Shown here in pieces: positions 46,596 through 55,852 of a DNA stretch of 64,000 nt. Numbering within the stretch: position 1 is the stretch's first letter; the number at the start of each line of letters is the position of its first letter. The stretch spans positions 62,001 through 126,000 of the forward strand of contig NZ_JBBPEV010000003.1 in the NCBI RefSeq assembly GCF_038069945.1, in the 5' to 3' direction. A model generated the notes under the pieces. The model had not been told where the DNA came from and did not search any database. It saw nothing but the letters and a program-made list of their open reading frames with translations. The DNA comes from Aquabacterium sp. A3. GTDB taxonomy: Bacteria; Pseudomonadota; Gammaproteobacteria; Burkholderiales; Burkholderiaceae_C. A program made the position numbers and the translations under genes.

Positions 46596-48242
46596 TCAGA
46601 CGTTGATGGCCTGCGCCGAGCCCACCTGCTTGCGCAGTTCGAACTTCTGGATCTTGCCTGTGGAGGTTTTGGGCAGCTCGCCAAACACCACGGCGCGCGG
46701 CACCTTGAAGCCGGCGATGTGCTGTTTGCAGTGCGCAATGATCTCTTCGGCCGTCACCTGGGCACCGGCCTTCAACTCGATGAAGGCGCAGGGCGTCTCG
46801 CCCCACTTTTCGTCGGGCTTGGCCACCACGGCCGCGGCCATCACGGCCGGGTGGCGGTACAGCACGTCTTCCACCTCGATGGACGAGATGTTTTCGCCGC
46901 CCGAGATGATGATGTCCTTGCTGCGGTCCTTGATCTTCACGTAGCCATCGGGGTAGAGCACGCCCAGGTCGCCCGTGTGGAACCAGCCGCCCGCGAAGGC
47001 TTCTTGCGTGGCCTTGGCGTTCTTCAGGTAGCCCTTCATGGCGATGTTGCCCCGGAACATGATCTCGCCCATGGTCTCGCCATCGGCGGGCACGGGCTGC
47101 ATGGTGGCTGGGTCCAGCACGGTCACGGCCTGCTGCAGGTGGTAGGGCACGCCCTGGCGCGCGTTCAGGCGGGCGCGCTCGCCGATGTCCAGCGTGTCCC
47201 ATTCGGCGTGCTTGGTGCACACGGCCGAGGGGCCGTAGACCTCGGTCAGGCCATACACATGGGTCAGGTCAAAGCCCATTTCTTCCATGCCCTCGATCAT
47301 GGCTGCCGGTGGCGCCGCGCCGGCCACCATGGCCTTGATGCCCGTGGGCACGCCGTGCTTGAGTTCGGCAGGTGCAGCCAGCAACGACGCGTGCACGATG
47401 GGTGCGCCGCAGTAGTGCGTCACGCCATGTTCACGGATGGCGTCGAAGATGGCCTTGGGGTCCACCCGTCGCAGGCACACATTCACGCCTGCGCGGGCCG
47501 CGATGGCCCACGGGAAGCACCAGCCATTGCAGTGGAACATGGGCAGCGTCCACAGATAGGTGGCGTGCTTGGGCATGTCCCATTCCAGCAGGTTGGAGAT
47601 GGCGTTCAGCGCCGCCCCCCGGTGGTGGTAGACCACGCCCTTGGGGTTGCCGGTGGTGCCCGAGGTGTAGTTCAGGCTGATGGCCTGCCATTCGTCGGTG
47701 GGCAGGTCCCAGGCAAAGTCAGGCGAACCGCTGGCCACCACCGCCTCGTAGGTTTCGCTGCCAATACGGCGGGCTTCACCGGTGTACAGCGCGTCTTCGG
47801 CATCGATCACCAGCACGGGCTCGGTGCGCGTGCGCAGGCTCAGGGCGCGCTCCATCACCTTGGCAAACTCGGGGTCGACGATCACGACCTTGGCCTCGCC
47901 GTGGTCCAGCATGAAGGCGATCGCGTCGGCGTCCAGCCGGGTGTTGAGGGTGTTGAGCACCGCGCCCGACATCGGGATGCCAAAGTGCGCCTCCACCATC
48001 GGCGGCGTGTTGGGCAGCATCACGGCCACGGTGTCGCCCAGACCGATGCCGCGCTGTTGCAGGGCATCGGCCAACTGGCGGCAGCGGGCATAGGTTTGCG
48101 CCCAGGTCTGTCGCAGGGGGCCGTGCACGATGGCCAGTTGATCGGGGTGCACCAGGGCCGATCGCTCCAGGAACGACAGGGGAGAAATGGCCAGGTGGTT
48201 GGCGGCGTTGCGGGGCAGGTCCTGCTCGTAGATGTTGCTCAT
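46596..48242 (-). CDS. Acyl-CoA synthetase (DmdB/AlkK-like)
   Basis: This 548-residue AMP-forming ligase has P-loop LNYTSGTTGNPKGVVYHHRG, LWTLPMFHCNGWCFPWAIAA, HVYGLTEVYGPSAVC, GWFHTGDLGVLYPDGYVKIK, GGENISSIEVEDVLYRHPAV and C-terminal ELPKTSTGKIQKFELRKQ. WTLPMFHCNGW and GLTEVYGP are typical of medium-chain or methylmercaptopropionate-type CoA ligases. It activates a carboxylic acid in the cytosol. It lies 45 bp upstream of matB on the same strand. Confidence 0.9.
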   Translation of the reverse strand: MSNIYEQDLPRNAANHLAISPLSFLERSALVHPDQLAIVHGPLRQTWAQTYARCRQLADALQQRGIGLGDTVAVMLPNTPPMVEAHFGIPMSGAVLNTLNTRLDADAIAFMLDHGEAKVVIVDPEFAKVMERALSLRTRTEPVLVIDAEDALYTGEARRIGSETYEAVVASGSPDFAWDLPTDEWQAISLNYTSGTTGNPKGVVYHHRGAALNAISNLLEWDMPKHATYLWTLPMFHCNGWCFPWAIAARAGVNVCLRRVDPKAIFDAIREHGVTHYCGAPIVHASLLAAPAELKHGVPTGIKAMVAGAAPPAAMIEGMEEMGFDLTHVYGLTEVYGPSAVCTKHAEWDTLDIGERARLNARQGVPYHLQQAVTVLDPATMQPVPADGETMGEIMFRGNIAMKGYLKNAKATQEAFAGGWFHTGDLGVLYPDGYVKIKDRSKDIIISGGENISSIEVEDVLYRHPAVMAAAVVAKPDEKWGETPCAFIELKAGAQVTAEEIIAHCKQHIAGFKVPRAVVFGELPKTSTGKIQKFELRKQVGSAQAINV

Positions 48243-48329
48243 GGGGTTCCTCGGCGTGTGTCATGTCCTTGTGGGACGCAAAACATCCTGCCCGAGAAAA
48301 CCCTGGGGTTGCATGGGTTTATCCCTGTG

Positions 48330-48563
48330 TCAGTCTGGTGCACTTTCCACGCGGATGGTCTGCCCCTGGCACTGCACCGTTTGCCCTGCCCGGATTTTGG
48401 CCGTTTTGCGGGTTTCAGGCTGGCCGTCCACCGTCACCAGGCCGTCGGCCACCATCAGCTTGGCCACGCCGCCGCTGCCCGCCAGGCCGCAGGCCTTCAG
48501 CAATTTGTCCAGGGTGATGAAATCACCGCGCAGGGCGAAACTCAGTTCAGAGGGTGAGGGCAT
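48330..48563 (-). CDS. RNA-binding S4 domain protein (YbcJ-like)
   Basis: The 77 residues start at the ATG at 48563. The whole protein is one S4-type fold: FITLDKLLKACGLAGSGGVA, KLMVADGLVTVDGQPETRKT, AKIRAGQTVQCQGQTIRVES. The YbcJ group of small S4 proteins is proposed to bind structured RNA. It is divergent from the aldehyde dehydrogenase gene with under 100 bp between the starts. Confidence 0.88.
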   Translation of the reverse strand: MPSPSELSFALRGDFITLDKLLKACGLAGSGGVAKLMVADGLVTVDGQPETRKTAKIRAGQTVQCQGQTIRVESAPD

Positions 48564-48659
48564 TTCAGCTTGACAGCCAGGCGGCTTTGCTTGATGGTTG
48601 ACAGGTGTACATCTTGCCTGAAAACAGGCACAATCCCAGGCATCACGATGGAGAACGCC

Positions 48660-50129
48660 ATGAACCGCCCCATGATGCACGTAGTTGACCCGCAAACCGG
48701 CGAGTCCGATCCGGCTGAAATCCGCCGCGTGTTCGATTCGCAGTCGGCCACGGCATTGGCGTGGCGTGAATCGACCATCGCCGAGCGCATCGCGCGCCTG
48801 AAGAAACTGCGCGAGGCCATGCTGGCCCGCCGCGAGGACTTTTACGCCGCGTTCCACAAGGACTACCACAAGCCCAGCTCTGAGGTCGAGGGCACCGAGT
48901 TCATGCCCGTGCTCGACGAGATCCGGCACACCATCGGCAGCCTGAAAAAATGGGCTCAGCCCAAGCGCGTGCGCCCCACCACCACCACGCTGGACACCAA
49001 AGCCTGGGTCGAATACCAGCCCCGTGGCCGCGTGCTGATCATCGCCCCCTGGAACTTCCCGCTCAATCTGTGTTTCGGCCCCCTGGTGTCGGCCCTGGCG
49101 GCAGGCAACACCGTCATCCTCAAGCCCTCAGAGATGACCCCCTCGGTGAGTGCCGTGATGGCCGAGGTCATCGCCCAGGTGTTTTCGCCCAACGAGGTGG
49201 CCCTGTTTGAGGGCGCGCTGCCCACCTCGCAGGTCCTGCTGGACCTGCCGTTTGACCACATTTTCTTCACGGGCTCGCCGGCCGTGGGCAAGGTGGTGAT
49301 GGCGGCTGCCGCCAAGCACCTCACCAGCGTCACGCTGGAGTTGGGTGGCAAGTCACCCGTGATCGTTGATGAAACCGCCGACATCAAGCGCGCCGCCGAA
49401 ACCCTGATGTGGGGCAAGTTCACCAACTGCGGGCAGATCTGCGTGGCGCCCGATCACATCCATGTGCACGAGTCGGTCAAAGACCGCTTCGTGGCGGAGT
49501 GCCGGCGGGTGATCGAGTCTCGTTATGGCAGCACCGCCGAGGCCCAGCGCAACAGCCCCGACCTGACCCACGTCATCAATCAGCGTCACACCCAGCGCAT
49601 CGCCGGCCTGCTGGACGACGCCCGCCAGAAGGGCGCCCGCGTGCTGACCGGCGGCGAGGTGGATGTGGGCAACTGCTTCATCGCACCCACCTTGATCGAC
49701 CAGGTGGCGCCTGAAGCCTCGATCATGTCCGAAGAGATCTTTGGCCCGGTGCTGCCCATCCTGAGCTACCGCAACCTCGACGACGTGGTGCGCGCCATCA
49801 ACGCCCAGCCCAAGCCCCTGGCCCTGTACATCTTCAGCAAGGACAAGGCCCGTACCCGTCGCCTGCTGGCCCAGACCAGCTCGGGCGGCGCCGCCATCAA
49901 CCATTGCGTGATGCACTATGCCCACGGCAACCTGCCCTTCGGTGGCGTCAACAATTCGGGCATCGGCAGCGCCCACGGCGAGTTCGGCTTCAAGGCCTTC
50001 TCGCACGAGCGTGCCGTGCTCCAGTCGGGGCCCATCATGCTGGCGCAGCTCTTCTTCCCGCCGTACACCGACTTCAAGAAAAAGCTCATCCGCCTGACGG
50101 TGGATTCGCTGCGCCTGCCCTCGTTGTGA
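48660..50129 (+). CDS. Aldehyde dehydrogenase, class 3-like
   Basis: The 489 residues start at the ATG at 48660, with GGAG (48650-48653) upstream; an in-frame ATG at 48648 is possible. The enzyme oxidises aldehydes with NAD(P). The cofactor region includes APWNFPLNLCFGPLVSALAA and FFTGSPAVGKVVMAAAAKHL. The general base is Glu227 (TLELGGKSPV) and the catalytic Cys is Cys261 (FTNCGQICVAPDH). The hydrophobic C-terminal helix (MLAQLFFPPYTDFKKKLIRL) is typical of class 3 or membrane-associated fatty-aldehyde enzymes. A terminator follows. Confidence 0.94.
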   Translation: MNRPMMHVVDPQTGESDPAEIRRVFDSQSATALAWRESTIAERIARLKKLREAMLARREDFYAAFHKDYHKPSSEVEGTEFMPVLDEIRHTIGSLKKWAQPKRVRPTTTTLDTKAWVEYQPRGRVLIIAPWNFPLNLCFGPLVSALAAGNTVILKPSEMTPSVSAVMAEVIAQVFSPNEVALFEGALPTSQVLLDLPFDHIFFTGSPAVGKVVMAAAAKHLTSVTLELGGKSPVIVDETADIKRAAETLMWGKFTNCGQICVAPDHIHVHESVKDRFVAECRRVIESRYGSTAEAQRNSPDLTHVINQRHTQRIAGLLDDARQKGARVLTGGEVDVGNCFIAPTLIDQVAPEASIMSEEIFGPVLPILSYRNLDDVVRAINAQPKPLALYIFSKDKARTRRLLAQTSSGGAAINHCVMHYAHGNLPFGGVNNSGIGSAHGEFGFKAFSHERAVLQSGPIMLAQLFFPPYTDFKKKLIRLTVDSLRLPSL

Positions 50130-50159
50130 GCATGGCCTGCGGGATGACCGATAATCCCG
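50124..50159 (+). promoter_or_regulatory. Candidate promoter upstream of the liv operon
   Basis: TTGTGA (50124-50129) and GATAAT (50150-50155) are -35/-10-like but 20 bases apart, longer than ideal. The -10 lies in a dyad, CGGGAT (50140-50145) and ATCCCG (50154-50159). If active, the transcript would run through the hairpin at 50178-50213 before livH. Confidence 0.3.
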
Positions 50160-50177
50160 GTGCCTGAACTGTCAACG

Positions 50178-50213
50178 GCCCGCCGACTGGCTTGACCATG
50201 TGGCGGGCTTTTT
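50178..50213 (+). terminator. Intrinsic terminator between the aldehyde dehydrogenase and livH
   Basis: The stem GCCCGCC (50178-50184) and GGCGGGC (50202-50208) has a 17-base loop and five T residues (50209-50213). It ends only 15 bases before the livH GTG, so besides ending the upstream transcript it could work as an attenuator for the liv operon. Confidence 0.75.
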
Positions 50214-50228
50214 GCATTGTTTGCGACC

Positions 50229-51152
50229 GTGGACATCTTCATTCAACAACTGATCAATGGCCTGGTGCTGGGCAGCATGTACGCGCTGCTGGCCCTGGGC
50301 TACACCATGGTGTACGGCATCATCAACCTCATCAACTTCGCCCATGGCGAGGTGCTGATGGTGGGGGCGCTGGTGAGCTGGACGGTGGTCACCACCCTGG
50401 CGGACACGGGCTGGCCCGGCTGGACGCTGCTGCTCTTGTCGCTGATGGCCGCCATGCTCGTGTGCATGGTCTTGAACATCGTGATCGAACGCCTGGCCTA
50501 CCGGCCGCTGCGCAACGCGCCACGCCTGGCGCCGCTGATCACGGCCATGGGGGTGTCGCTGCTGCTGCAGACCCTGGCCATGATCATCTGGAAGCCTGAC
50601 TACAAGCCTTACCCCATCTTGCTCAACGATGAGCCGTACGAGGTCATGGGCGCCGCCATCAACCTGGTGCAGATCCTGATCATCGGCGTGACCGCCATGA
50701 CCCTGGCCGGGCTGATGTTGCTGATCAATGGCACGCGCCTGGGGCGGGCCATGCGCGCCACGGCCGAGAACCCCCGGGTGGCCCAGCTGATGGGCGTGCG
50801 CCCCGATCTGGTGATTTCGGCCACCTTTGCCCTGGGCGCGGCCCTGGCGGCCCTGGCGGGCGTCATGTGGGCGGCCAATTATGGGTCTGTGCAGCACACC
50901 ATGGGTTTTTTGCCGGGCCTGAAGGCCTTCACGGCGGCCGTGTTCGGCGGCATCGGCAACCTGCCGGGCGCCATGGTGGGCGGGGTGCTGCTGGGCGTCA
51001 TCGAGGCCATGGGTGCCGGCTACATCGGCGACCTCACCGGGGGCGTGCTGGGCAGTCACTACCAGGACATCTTTGCCTTTGCCGTGCTGATCCTCATCCT
51101 CACCTTGCGGCCGCAAGGCCTGCTGGGTGAGCGGGTGGCCGATCGGGCGTGA
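50229..51152 (+). CDS. livH: Branched-chain amino acid ABC transporter permease LivH
   Basis: The 307 residues start at the GTG at 50229, chosen because the family N-terminus (DIFIQQLINGLVLG) begins there; a TTG at 50217 is the alternative. About eight transmembrane helices are expected, with signatures GSMYALLALGYTMVYGIINL, INFAHGEVLMVGALVSW and MRATAENPRVAQLMGVRPD. Paired with LivM it forms the inner-membrane pore for leucine, isoleucine, valine or related compounds such as urea or aromatic acids. The order H-M-G-F is standard, but no binding-protein gene is adjacent. Confidence 0.95.
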   Translation: MDIFIQQLINGLVLGSMYALLALGYTMVYGIINLINFAHGEVLMVGALVSWTVVTTLADTGWPGWTLLLLSLMAAMLVCMVLNIVIERLAYRPLRNAPRLAPLITAMGVSLLLQTLAMIIWKPDYKPYPILLNDEPYEVMGAAINLVQILIIGVTAMTLAGLMLLINGTRLGRAMRATAENPRVAQLMGVRPDLVISATFALGAALAALAGVMWAANYGSVQHTMGFLPGLKAFTAAVFGGIGNLPGAMVGGVLLGVIEAMGAGYIGDLTGGVLGSHYQDIFAFAVLILILTLRPQGLLGERVADRA

Positions 51153-51163
51153 GGCAGGCCGCG

Positions 51164-52272
51164 ATGATGACCGCCACCTCCACCGCTTCAGGGCGCAATC
51201 CCTTGCCCGTGTTCCTGGCCAGTGCCGCGGGTTTGCTGGTCCTGCCATTGGCCATGCAGATGCTGGGGGTGGGCGACGCCTGGATCCGCATCCTGGACGT
51301 CGCTCTGCTGTACATCCTCTTGGCCCTGGGCCTGAACATCGTCGTGGGCTTTGCCGGCCTGCTGGACCTGGGCTACATCGCCTTCTACGCCGTGGGGGCC
51401 TACCTGTTTGCCCTGCTGGCCTCGCCCCACCTGGTCGACAACTTCCCGGTCATCGCCGCAGCCTTTCCCGAAGGCCTGCACACCCCTTTCTGGATGGTCA
51501 TCCCCTTGGGGGCGGGCCTGGCCGCCCTGGCCGGGGTGCTGCTGGGTTCGCCCACGCTCAAGCTGCGCGGTGATTACCTGGCCATCGTCACCTTGGGGTT
51601 TGGCGAGATCATCCGTGTGTTCCTGAACAACCTGGACGCCCCCGCCAACATCACCAACGGGCCCATGGGCGTCAGCCAGATCGAACCCATCCGCATTTTC
51701 GGCGTCAGCCTGGGCGAGCCCTGGCACATCGGTGGCTTCACGCTGCCCTCGGTCACGCTGTACTACTACCTGTTCCTGATCATCGTGGTGGTGGCCGTGA
51801 TCATTTGCCAGCGCTTGCAGGATTCCCGCCTGGGCCGGGCCTGGATGGCGGTGCGCGAAGACGAGATCGCGGCCAAGGCCATGGGCCTGAACACCCGCAA
51901 CCTCAAGCTGCTGGCCTTCGGTCTGGGGGCCACCTTTGGCGGTGTCTCGGGCGTGCTGTTTGCCAGCTTCCAGGGCTTTGTCTCGCCCGAATCCTTCAGC
52001 CTGCACGAGTCCATCATGGTCGTGGCCATGGTGGTGTTGGGCGGGCTGGGCCACATCCCGGGCGTCATCCTGGGGGCCTTCCTGCTGGCGGCCCTGCCCG
52101 AGGTGCTGCGCCACGTGGCCGGCCCGCTGCAGGCCATGACGGGCGGCCGGCTGGACGCGGCCATCCTGCGCCAGTTGCTGGTGGCCAGTGCCATGATCCT
52201 GATCATGCTGTGGCGCCCTCAGGGCATCTGGCCGGCGCCCCAGGCGCGTGCCGCAGCGAAGGAGGGCCGGGC

Positions 52273-52276
<4 letters not shown>
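51164..52276 (+). CDS. livM: Branched-chain amino acid ABC transporter permease LivM
   Basis: The protein is about 370 residues; the ATG at 51164 (or 51167) follows AGGCAGG, while a GTG at 51149 overlaps livH. The family core is ILLALGLNIVVGFAGLLDLG, YIAFYAVGAYLFALL, KLRGDYLAIVTLGFGEIIRV and GRAWMAVREDEIAAKAMGL. The second pore subunit pairs with LivH. The stop overlaps the livG start by four bases. Confidence 0.95.
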
Positions 52277-53046
<770 letters not shown>

Positions 53047-53088
53047 GCCTCCGCGCTTTCTTGATGCCCTGATGACCTGACGCTGCTG

Positions 53089-53817
53089 ATGACCACCACC
53101 GACACCTCCACCGCCTTGCTCAGCGTGCGCGACCTGCGCGTGGCCTACGGCGGCATCCAGGCCCTGAAGGGCGTGAGCCTGCACCTGAACGCCGGCGAAC
53201 TGGTGTGCCTGATCGGCGCCAACGGCGCGGGCAAAACCACCACCCTGAAGGCCATCTGCGGCCTGCTCAAGCCCACCTCGGGCCAGGTGCTGTATCAGGG
53301 CCGGGTCATCACCGGCCAGGGGCCCTGGACACTGCCCGAGCACGGCCTGGTGATGGTGCCTGAAGGGCGGGGCATCTTTACGCGCATGTCCATCGACGAG
53401 AACCTGCGCATGGGCGCCTACCTGCGGCGCGACCGCGAGGTTGAGGCCGACATGGCCGCCGTGTACCAGCGCTTTCCGCGCCTCAAAGAGCGCATGAAAC
53501 AACTGGCCGGCACACTGTCAGGCGGCGAGCAGCAGATGCTGGCCATGGGCCGCGCGCTGATGGCACGCCCCAAACTGCTGCTGCTGGACGAGCCTTCCAT
53601 GGGCCTGTCGCCCATCATGGTGGACACCATCTTCGAGGTCATCCGCGACATTGCGCGCCAAGGTGTGACCGTTCTGCTGGTGGAGCAAAACGCCCACCGC
53701 GCCCTGGCCATGGCCGACCGCGGCTACGTGCTGGAATCCGGCGAGCTGGCCCTCACGGGCCCCGCCAGCGAGTTGCTGGGCAATCCTCAGGTGCAGGCGG
53801 CGTACCTGGGGGTGTGA
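53089..53817 (+). CDS. livF: Branched-chain amino acid ABC transporter ATPase LivF
   Basis: The 242 residues have Walker A CLIGANGAGKTTTLKAICG, LVMVPEGRGIFTRMSIDENL, signature TLSGGEQQMLAMGRALM, Walker B KLLLLDEPSMGLSPIMVDTI and LLVEQNAHRALAMADRGYVL. It is the partner ATPase of LivG and the last gene of the operon, 42 bp after livG. An AT-richer gap follows with the toxin-antitoxin operator. Confidence 0.96.
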   Translation: MTTTDTSTALLSVRDLRVAYGGIQALKGVSLHLNAGELVCLIGANGAGKTTTLKAICGLLKPTSGQVLYQGRVITGQGPWTLPEHGLVMVPEGRGIFTRMSIDENLRMGAYLRRDREVEADMAAVYQRFPRLKERMKQLAGTLSGGEQQMLAMGRALMARPKLLLLDEPSMGLSPIMVDTIFEVIRDIARQGVTVLLVEQNAHRALAMADRGYVLESGELALTGPASELLGNPQVQAAYLGV

Positions 53818-53848
53818 AGGGGTTTGCGGCTGGCCCGACCTTGGCCTA

Positions 53849-53876
53849 TGATGAAGCATCAAGATGAATCATGATG
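53849..53876. promoter_or_regulatory. Palindromic repeats upstream of the antitoxin gene
   Basis: TGATGAAGCATCA (53849-53861) is a perfect 5-3-5 dyad. ATGAATCAT (53864-53872) is a 4-1-4 dyad, and TCATGA (53869-53874) is self-complementary. Such a stack just before an antitoxin start codon is the usual place for autoregulation of type II toxin-antitoxin operons. Confidence 0.5.
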
Positions 53877-53885
53877 GAGTGAGTC

Positions 53886-54116
53886 ATGAGCAGCGCTGTG
53901 AGAGAAAAGTTCTCATCCCAGGCCGCGCCTGAGGTGCTTGCGGCCCTGCGCCAGATCGCTGAAAGCCAAGGTCGGCAGTTTCAGGCGGTGCTCGACGAGG
54001 CCCTGCGTGACTACATCGATCGCCAGCAAAAGGAGCGCCCTCGTCGGCATGTGATGACCGCGTTTGCCTCCAGTCTGGATGAGTTTGATCACCTCTACCG
54101 CGAACTGGCCAAGTAA
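53886..54116 (+). CDS. Antitoxin of a Doc-type toxin-antitoxin pair
   Basis: The 76 residues start at the ATG at 53886. The N-terminal half (EVLAALRQIAESQGRQFQAV, LDEALRDYIDRQQKER) looks like a ribbon-helix-helix DNA-binding domain. The C-terminal helix (VMTAFASSLDEFDHLYRELA) would bind and block the toxin. The toxin gene starts four bases after the stop codon. It should both neutralise the toxin and repress the operon through the palindromes upstream. Confidence 0.8.
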   Translation: MSSAVREKFSSQAAPEVLAALRQIAESQGRQFQAVLDEALRDYIDRQQKERPRRHVMTAFASSLDEFDHLYRELAK

Positions 54117-54119
54117 GTC

Positions 54120-54506
54120 GTGGCGCACGACTACCTGACGGTGGCCGACGTGCTCGGCATGCACACCGTGCTGATGCAGCGCTATGGCGGTGCCACCGGC
54201 GTGCGTGACCCGGGCGCCTTGGAGGCTGCCTTGTTCCGGCCCCAAACGGGCTATTACGAGGACATCGTGGCCGAGGCAGCTTCCTTGATGGAGAGCCTGG
54301 CGATCAACCATCCTTTTGTGGACGGCAACAAGCGCATCGCCTTTGCGGCGGAGGACGTGTTTCTGCGCATCAATGGCTGGCGCTTGCAGCGTGCACCCAT
54401 GCAGATCCACGCGGAGATGATGCAGATGTTCGAGTCCGGACACTTCCACATCGCTCACCTTGAGCCGTGGTTGCGGGGGTTCGCCGTGGCTGACGTGAAT
54501 ACCTGA
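54120..54506 (+). CDS. doc: Death-on-curing (Doc/Fic) family toxin
   Basis: The 128 residues start at a GTG at 54120, translationally coupled to the antitoxin. The Fic/Doc motif is NHPFVDGNKRIAF (from about residue 63). The N-terminus (YLTVADVLGMHTVLMQRYGG, RDPGALEAALFRPQTGYYED) is typical of Doc. P1 Doc phosphorylates EF-Tu and halts translation; the second Gly of the Fic GNGR motif is Lys here (GNKR), as in Doc kinases rather than AMP-transferring Fic enzymes. Confidence 0.9.
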   Translation: MAHDYLTVADVLGMHTVLMQRYGGATGVRDPGALEAALFRPQTGYYEDIVAEAASLMESLAINHPFVDGNKRIAFAAEDVFLRINGWRLQRAPMQIHAEMMQMFESGHFHIAHLEPWLRGFAVADVNT

Positions 54507-54528
54507 ATGAAATCATCGAGTAACGAAG

Positions 54529-55359
54529 ATGCCGGTCAACAGCCTCAGACGAAGCGCAGCAAAGGCGCTGCTCATTGCCTTGGCGGTCTTGGCTTTGGTG
54601 TCAGCCTGCGTCCATTGGCGTGAGGGCAATCATGGCAGCCACCCCGAAACCAACCCACGCTATTTGGTCGGAGAACTTGGTGGAATGAAGGTCAATATAC
54701 CAAGGTATTACGTTGAATTGGTGGAGTACGAGGGCGATCCGGGCTGGTCAGGTAAGCGAGATGCCCCCAAGCCAATTCGAACACACCAGTCACGCATCAA
54801 CAGCTTCGGCGTGACAGTGCGCTACCCAGACATGGCTGGGTTGAGTAGTTCAGCCATGCGGGCTGATAAGCGTCAGTACACGTCTGCGAATACGCCATGG
54901 ATTTCTGTTGGATTCATATCTGGGTCGATTTATCCGGGTGACGGATTCTTGGATCGCATGGCGAAATATGTCATTGATAGCGATGCGCGGCACTCATCAG
55001 ATGTGTTTAAAAGGGAAGCCCTTGACTTGTATGGTGGGCTGGATTTGTATGTGCAACAAGGCACAACCATCAATGGGAGGCCTCGCAGAGAGATTGAGTC
55101 TGATGTGTACATCCATCAAGATGGAGACGGTCGAGTCAAGGCCTATATTGACTGCAGTAACGCCAAATTCCCCGGCGTCCTTTGTTTGCATGCATTCTCT
55201 ATGGAGAGTGATGGGTTAAAGGTTTGGGTCAAAATTATGTACCGCCGGTCCATGTTGGTGCATTGGCAAGACCTGCAGGAAAGAGTCAGACGTCTGATAT
55301 TGAGTTGGCGAGCGGTGGAAACGTCCCCTCCGGCCCCGTCTGCTGCCTCAGTTCCTTGA
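54529..55359 (+). CDS. Lipoprotein of unknown function, low GC
   Basis: The 276 residues start at the ATG at 54529. A signal peptide ends in lipobox VSAC (about 24-27). The body has ELGGMKVNIPRYYVELVEYE, FGVTVRYPDMAGLSSSAMRA, GGLDLYVQQGTTINGRPRRE and MESDGLKVWVKIMYRRSMLV, suggesting a beta-rich periplasmic domain. I recognise no family. The sequence is AT-richer than its surroundings (28/60 G/C at 54961-55020) and uses codons such as ATA and AGG that its neighbours avoid, pointing to recent acquisition with the toxin-antitoxin pair. Confidence 0.75.
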   Translation: MPVNSLRRSAAKALLIALAVLALVSACVHWREGNHGSHPETNPRYLVGELGGMKVNIPRYYVELVEYEGDPGWSGKRDAPKPIRTHQSRINSFGVTVRYPDMAGLSSSAMRADKRQYTSANTPWISVGFISGSIYPGDGFLDRMAKYVIDSDARHSSDVFKREALDLYGGLDLYVQQGTTINGRPRREIESDVYIHQDGDGRVKAYIDCSNAKFPGVLCLHAFSMESDGLKVWVKIMYRRSMLVHWQDLQERVRRLILSWRAVETSPPAPSAASVP

Positions 55360-55397
55360 TGGGCTTTGAGTCGCCCACCACGTTGATCGCGCGTCGC

Positions 55398-55820
55398 TCA
55401 GCCAACCAGCGCCGCCCTGATCTTCTCAGCCACCGCCTGCAAATGCGCCATGTCGCCCATCACGCTGGCGTGGGGCTGGCGCAAGGTGCCGATCGAGCCC
55501 GGGATGCTGTGGATGTGAAAGTGCGGCACGGTCTGGCCAGCGGCCGGGCCATTGAGCTGCATCAGCACGATGCCTTCGGCGCCCAGTCCTTTCTTTTGCG
55601 CGTTACCGATACGGCGCACGGTGGCCATGCAGGCGGCAGCGGCGGCATCCGACAGTTCGAACAAGGTGACGGCCGGCTCTTTGGGGATCACCAGGGCGTG
55701 GCCTTCGGCCTGCGGCATGATGTCCATGAAGGCCAGCGTGTGCTCGTCTTCATACAGCTTGATGCAGGGGATCTCGCCGCGCAGGATCTTGGCGAAGATG
55801 TTGTTCGTGTCGTAGGCCAT
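55398..55820 (-). CDS. HIT family nucleotide hydrolase
   Basis: The 140 residues start at the ATG at 55820. The opening NIFAKILRGEIPCIKLYEDE and the catalytic histidine triad PHFHIHSIPG are clear. VIPKEPAVTLFELSDAA lies between them. HIT proteins (HinT/Fhit branch) hydrolyse AMP-lysine-type phosphoramidates or dinucleotides. It lies 32 bp downstream of the reductase gene on the same strand. Confidence 0.92.
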   Translation of the reverse strand: MAYDTNNIFAKILRGEIPCIKLYEDEHTLAFMDIMPQAEGHALVIPKEPAVTLFELSDAAAAACMATVRRIGNAQKKGLGAEGIVLMQLNGPAAGQTVPHFHIHSIPGSIGTLRQPHASVMGDMAHLQAVAEKIRAALVG

Positions 55821-55852
55821 GGGGTTCCTTGGGTCAAACGGGGTGCGCAGGC

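Noticed and set aside
46719..48557. 612-residue plus-strand frame opposite the acyl-CoA ligase
   Set aside because: Antisense shadow over a gene with all AMP-forming ligase motifs.
54529..55359. Type VI secretion immunity lipoprotein
   Set aside because: The lipoprotein shape would allow it, but there is no T6SS gene or effector in the window.
53820..55360. Prophage or integrative element
   Set aside because: The region has a toxin-antitoxin pair and a low-GC gene but no integrase, transposase or flanking direct repeats that I can see.
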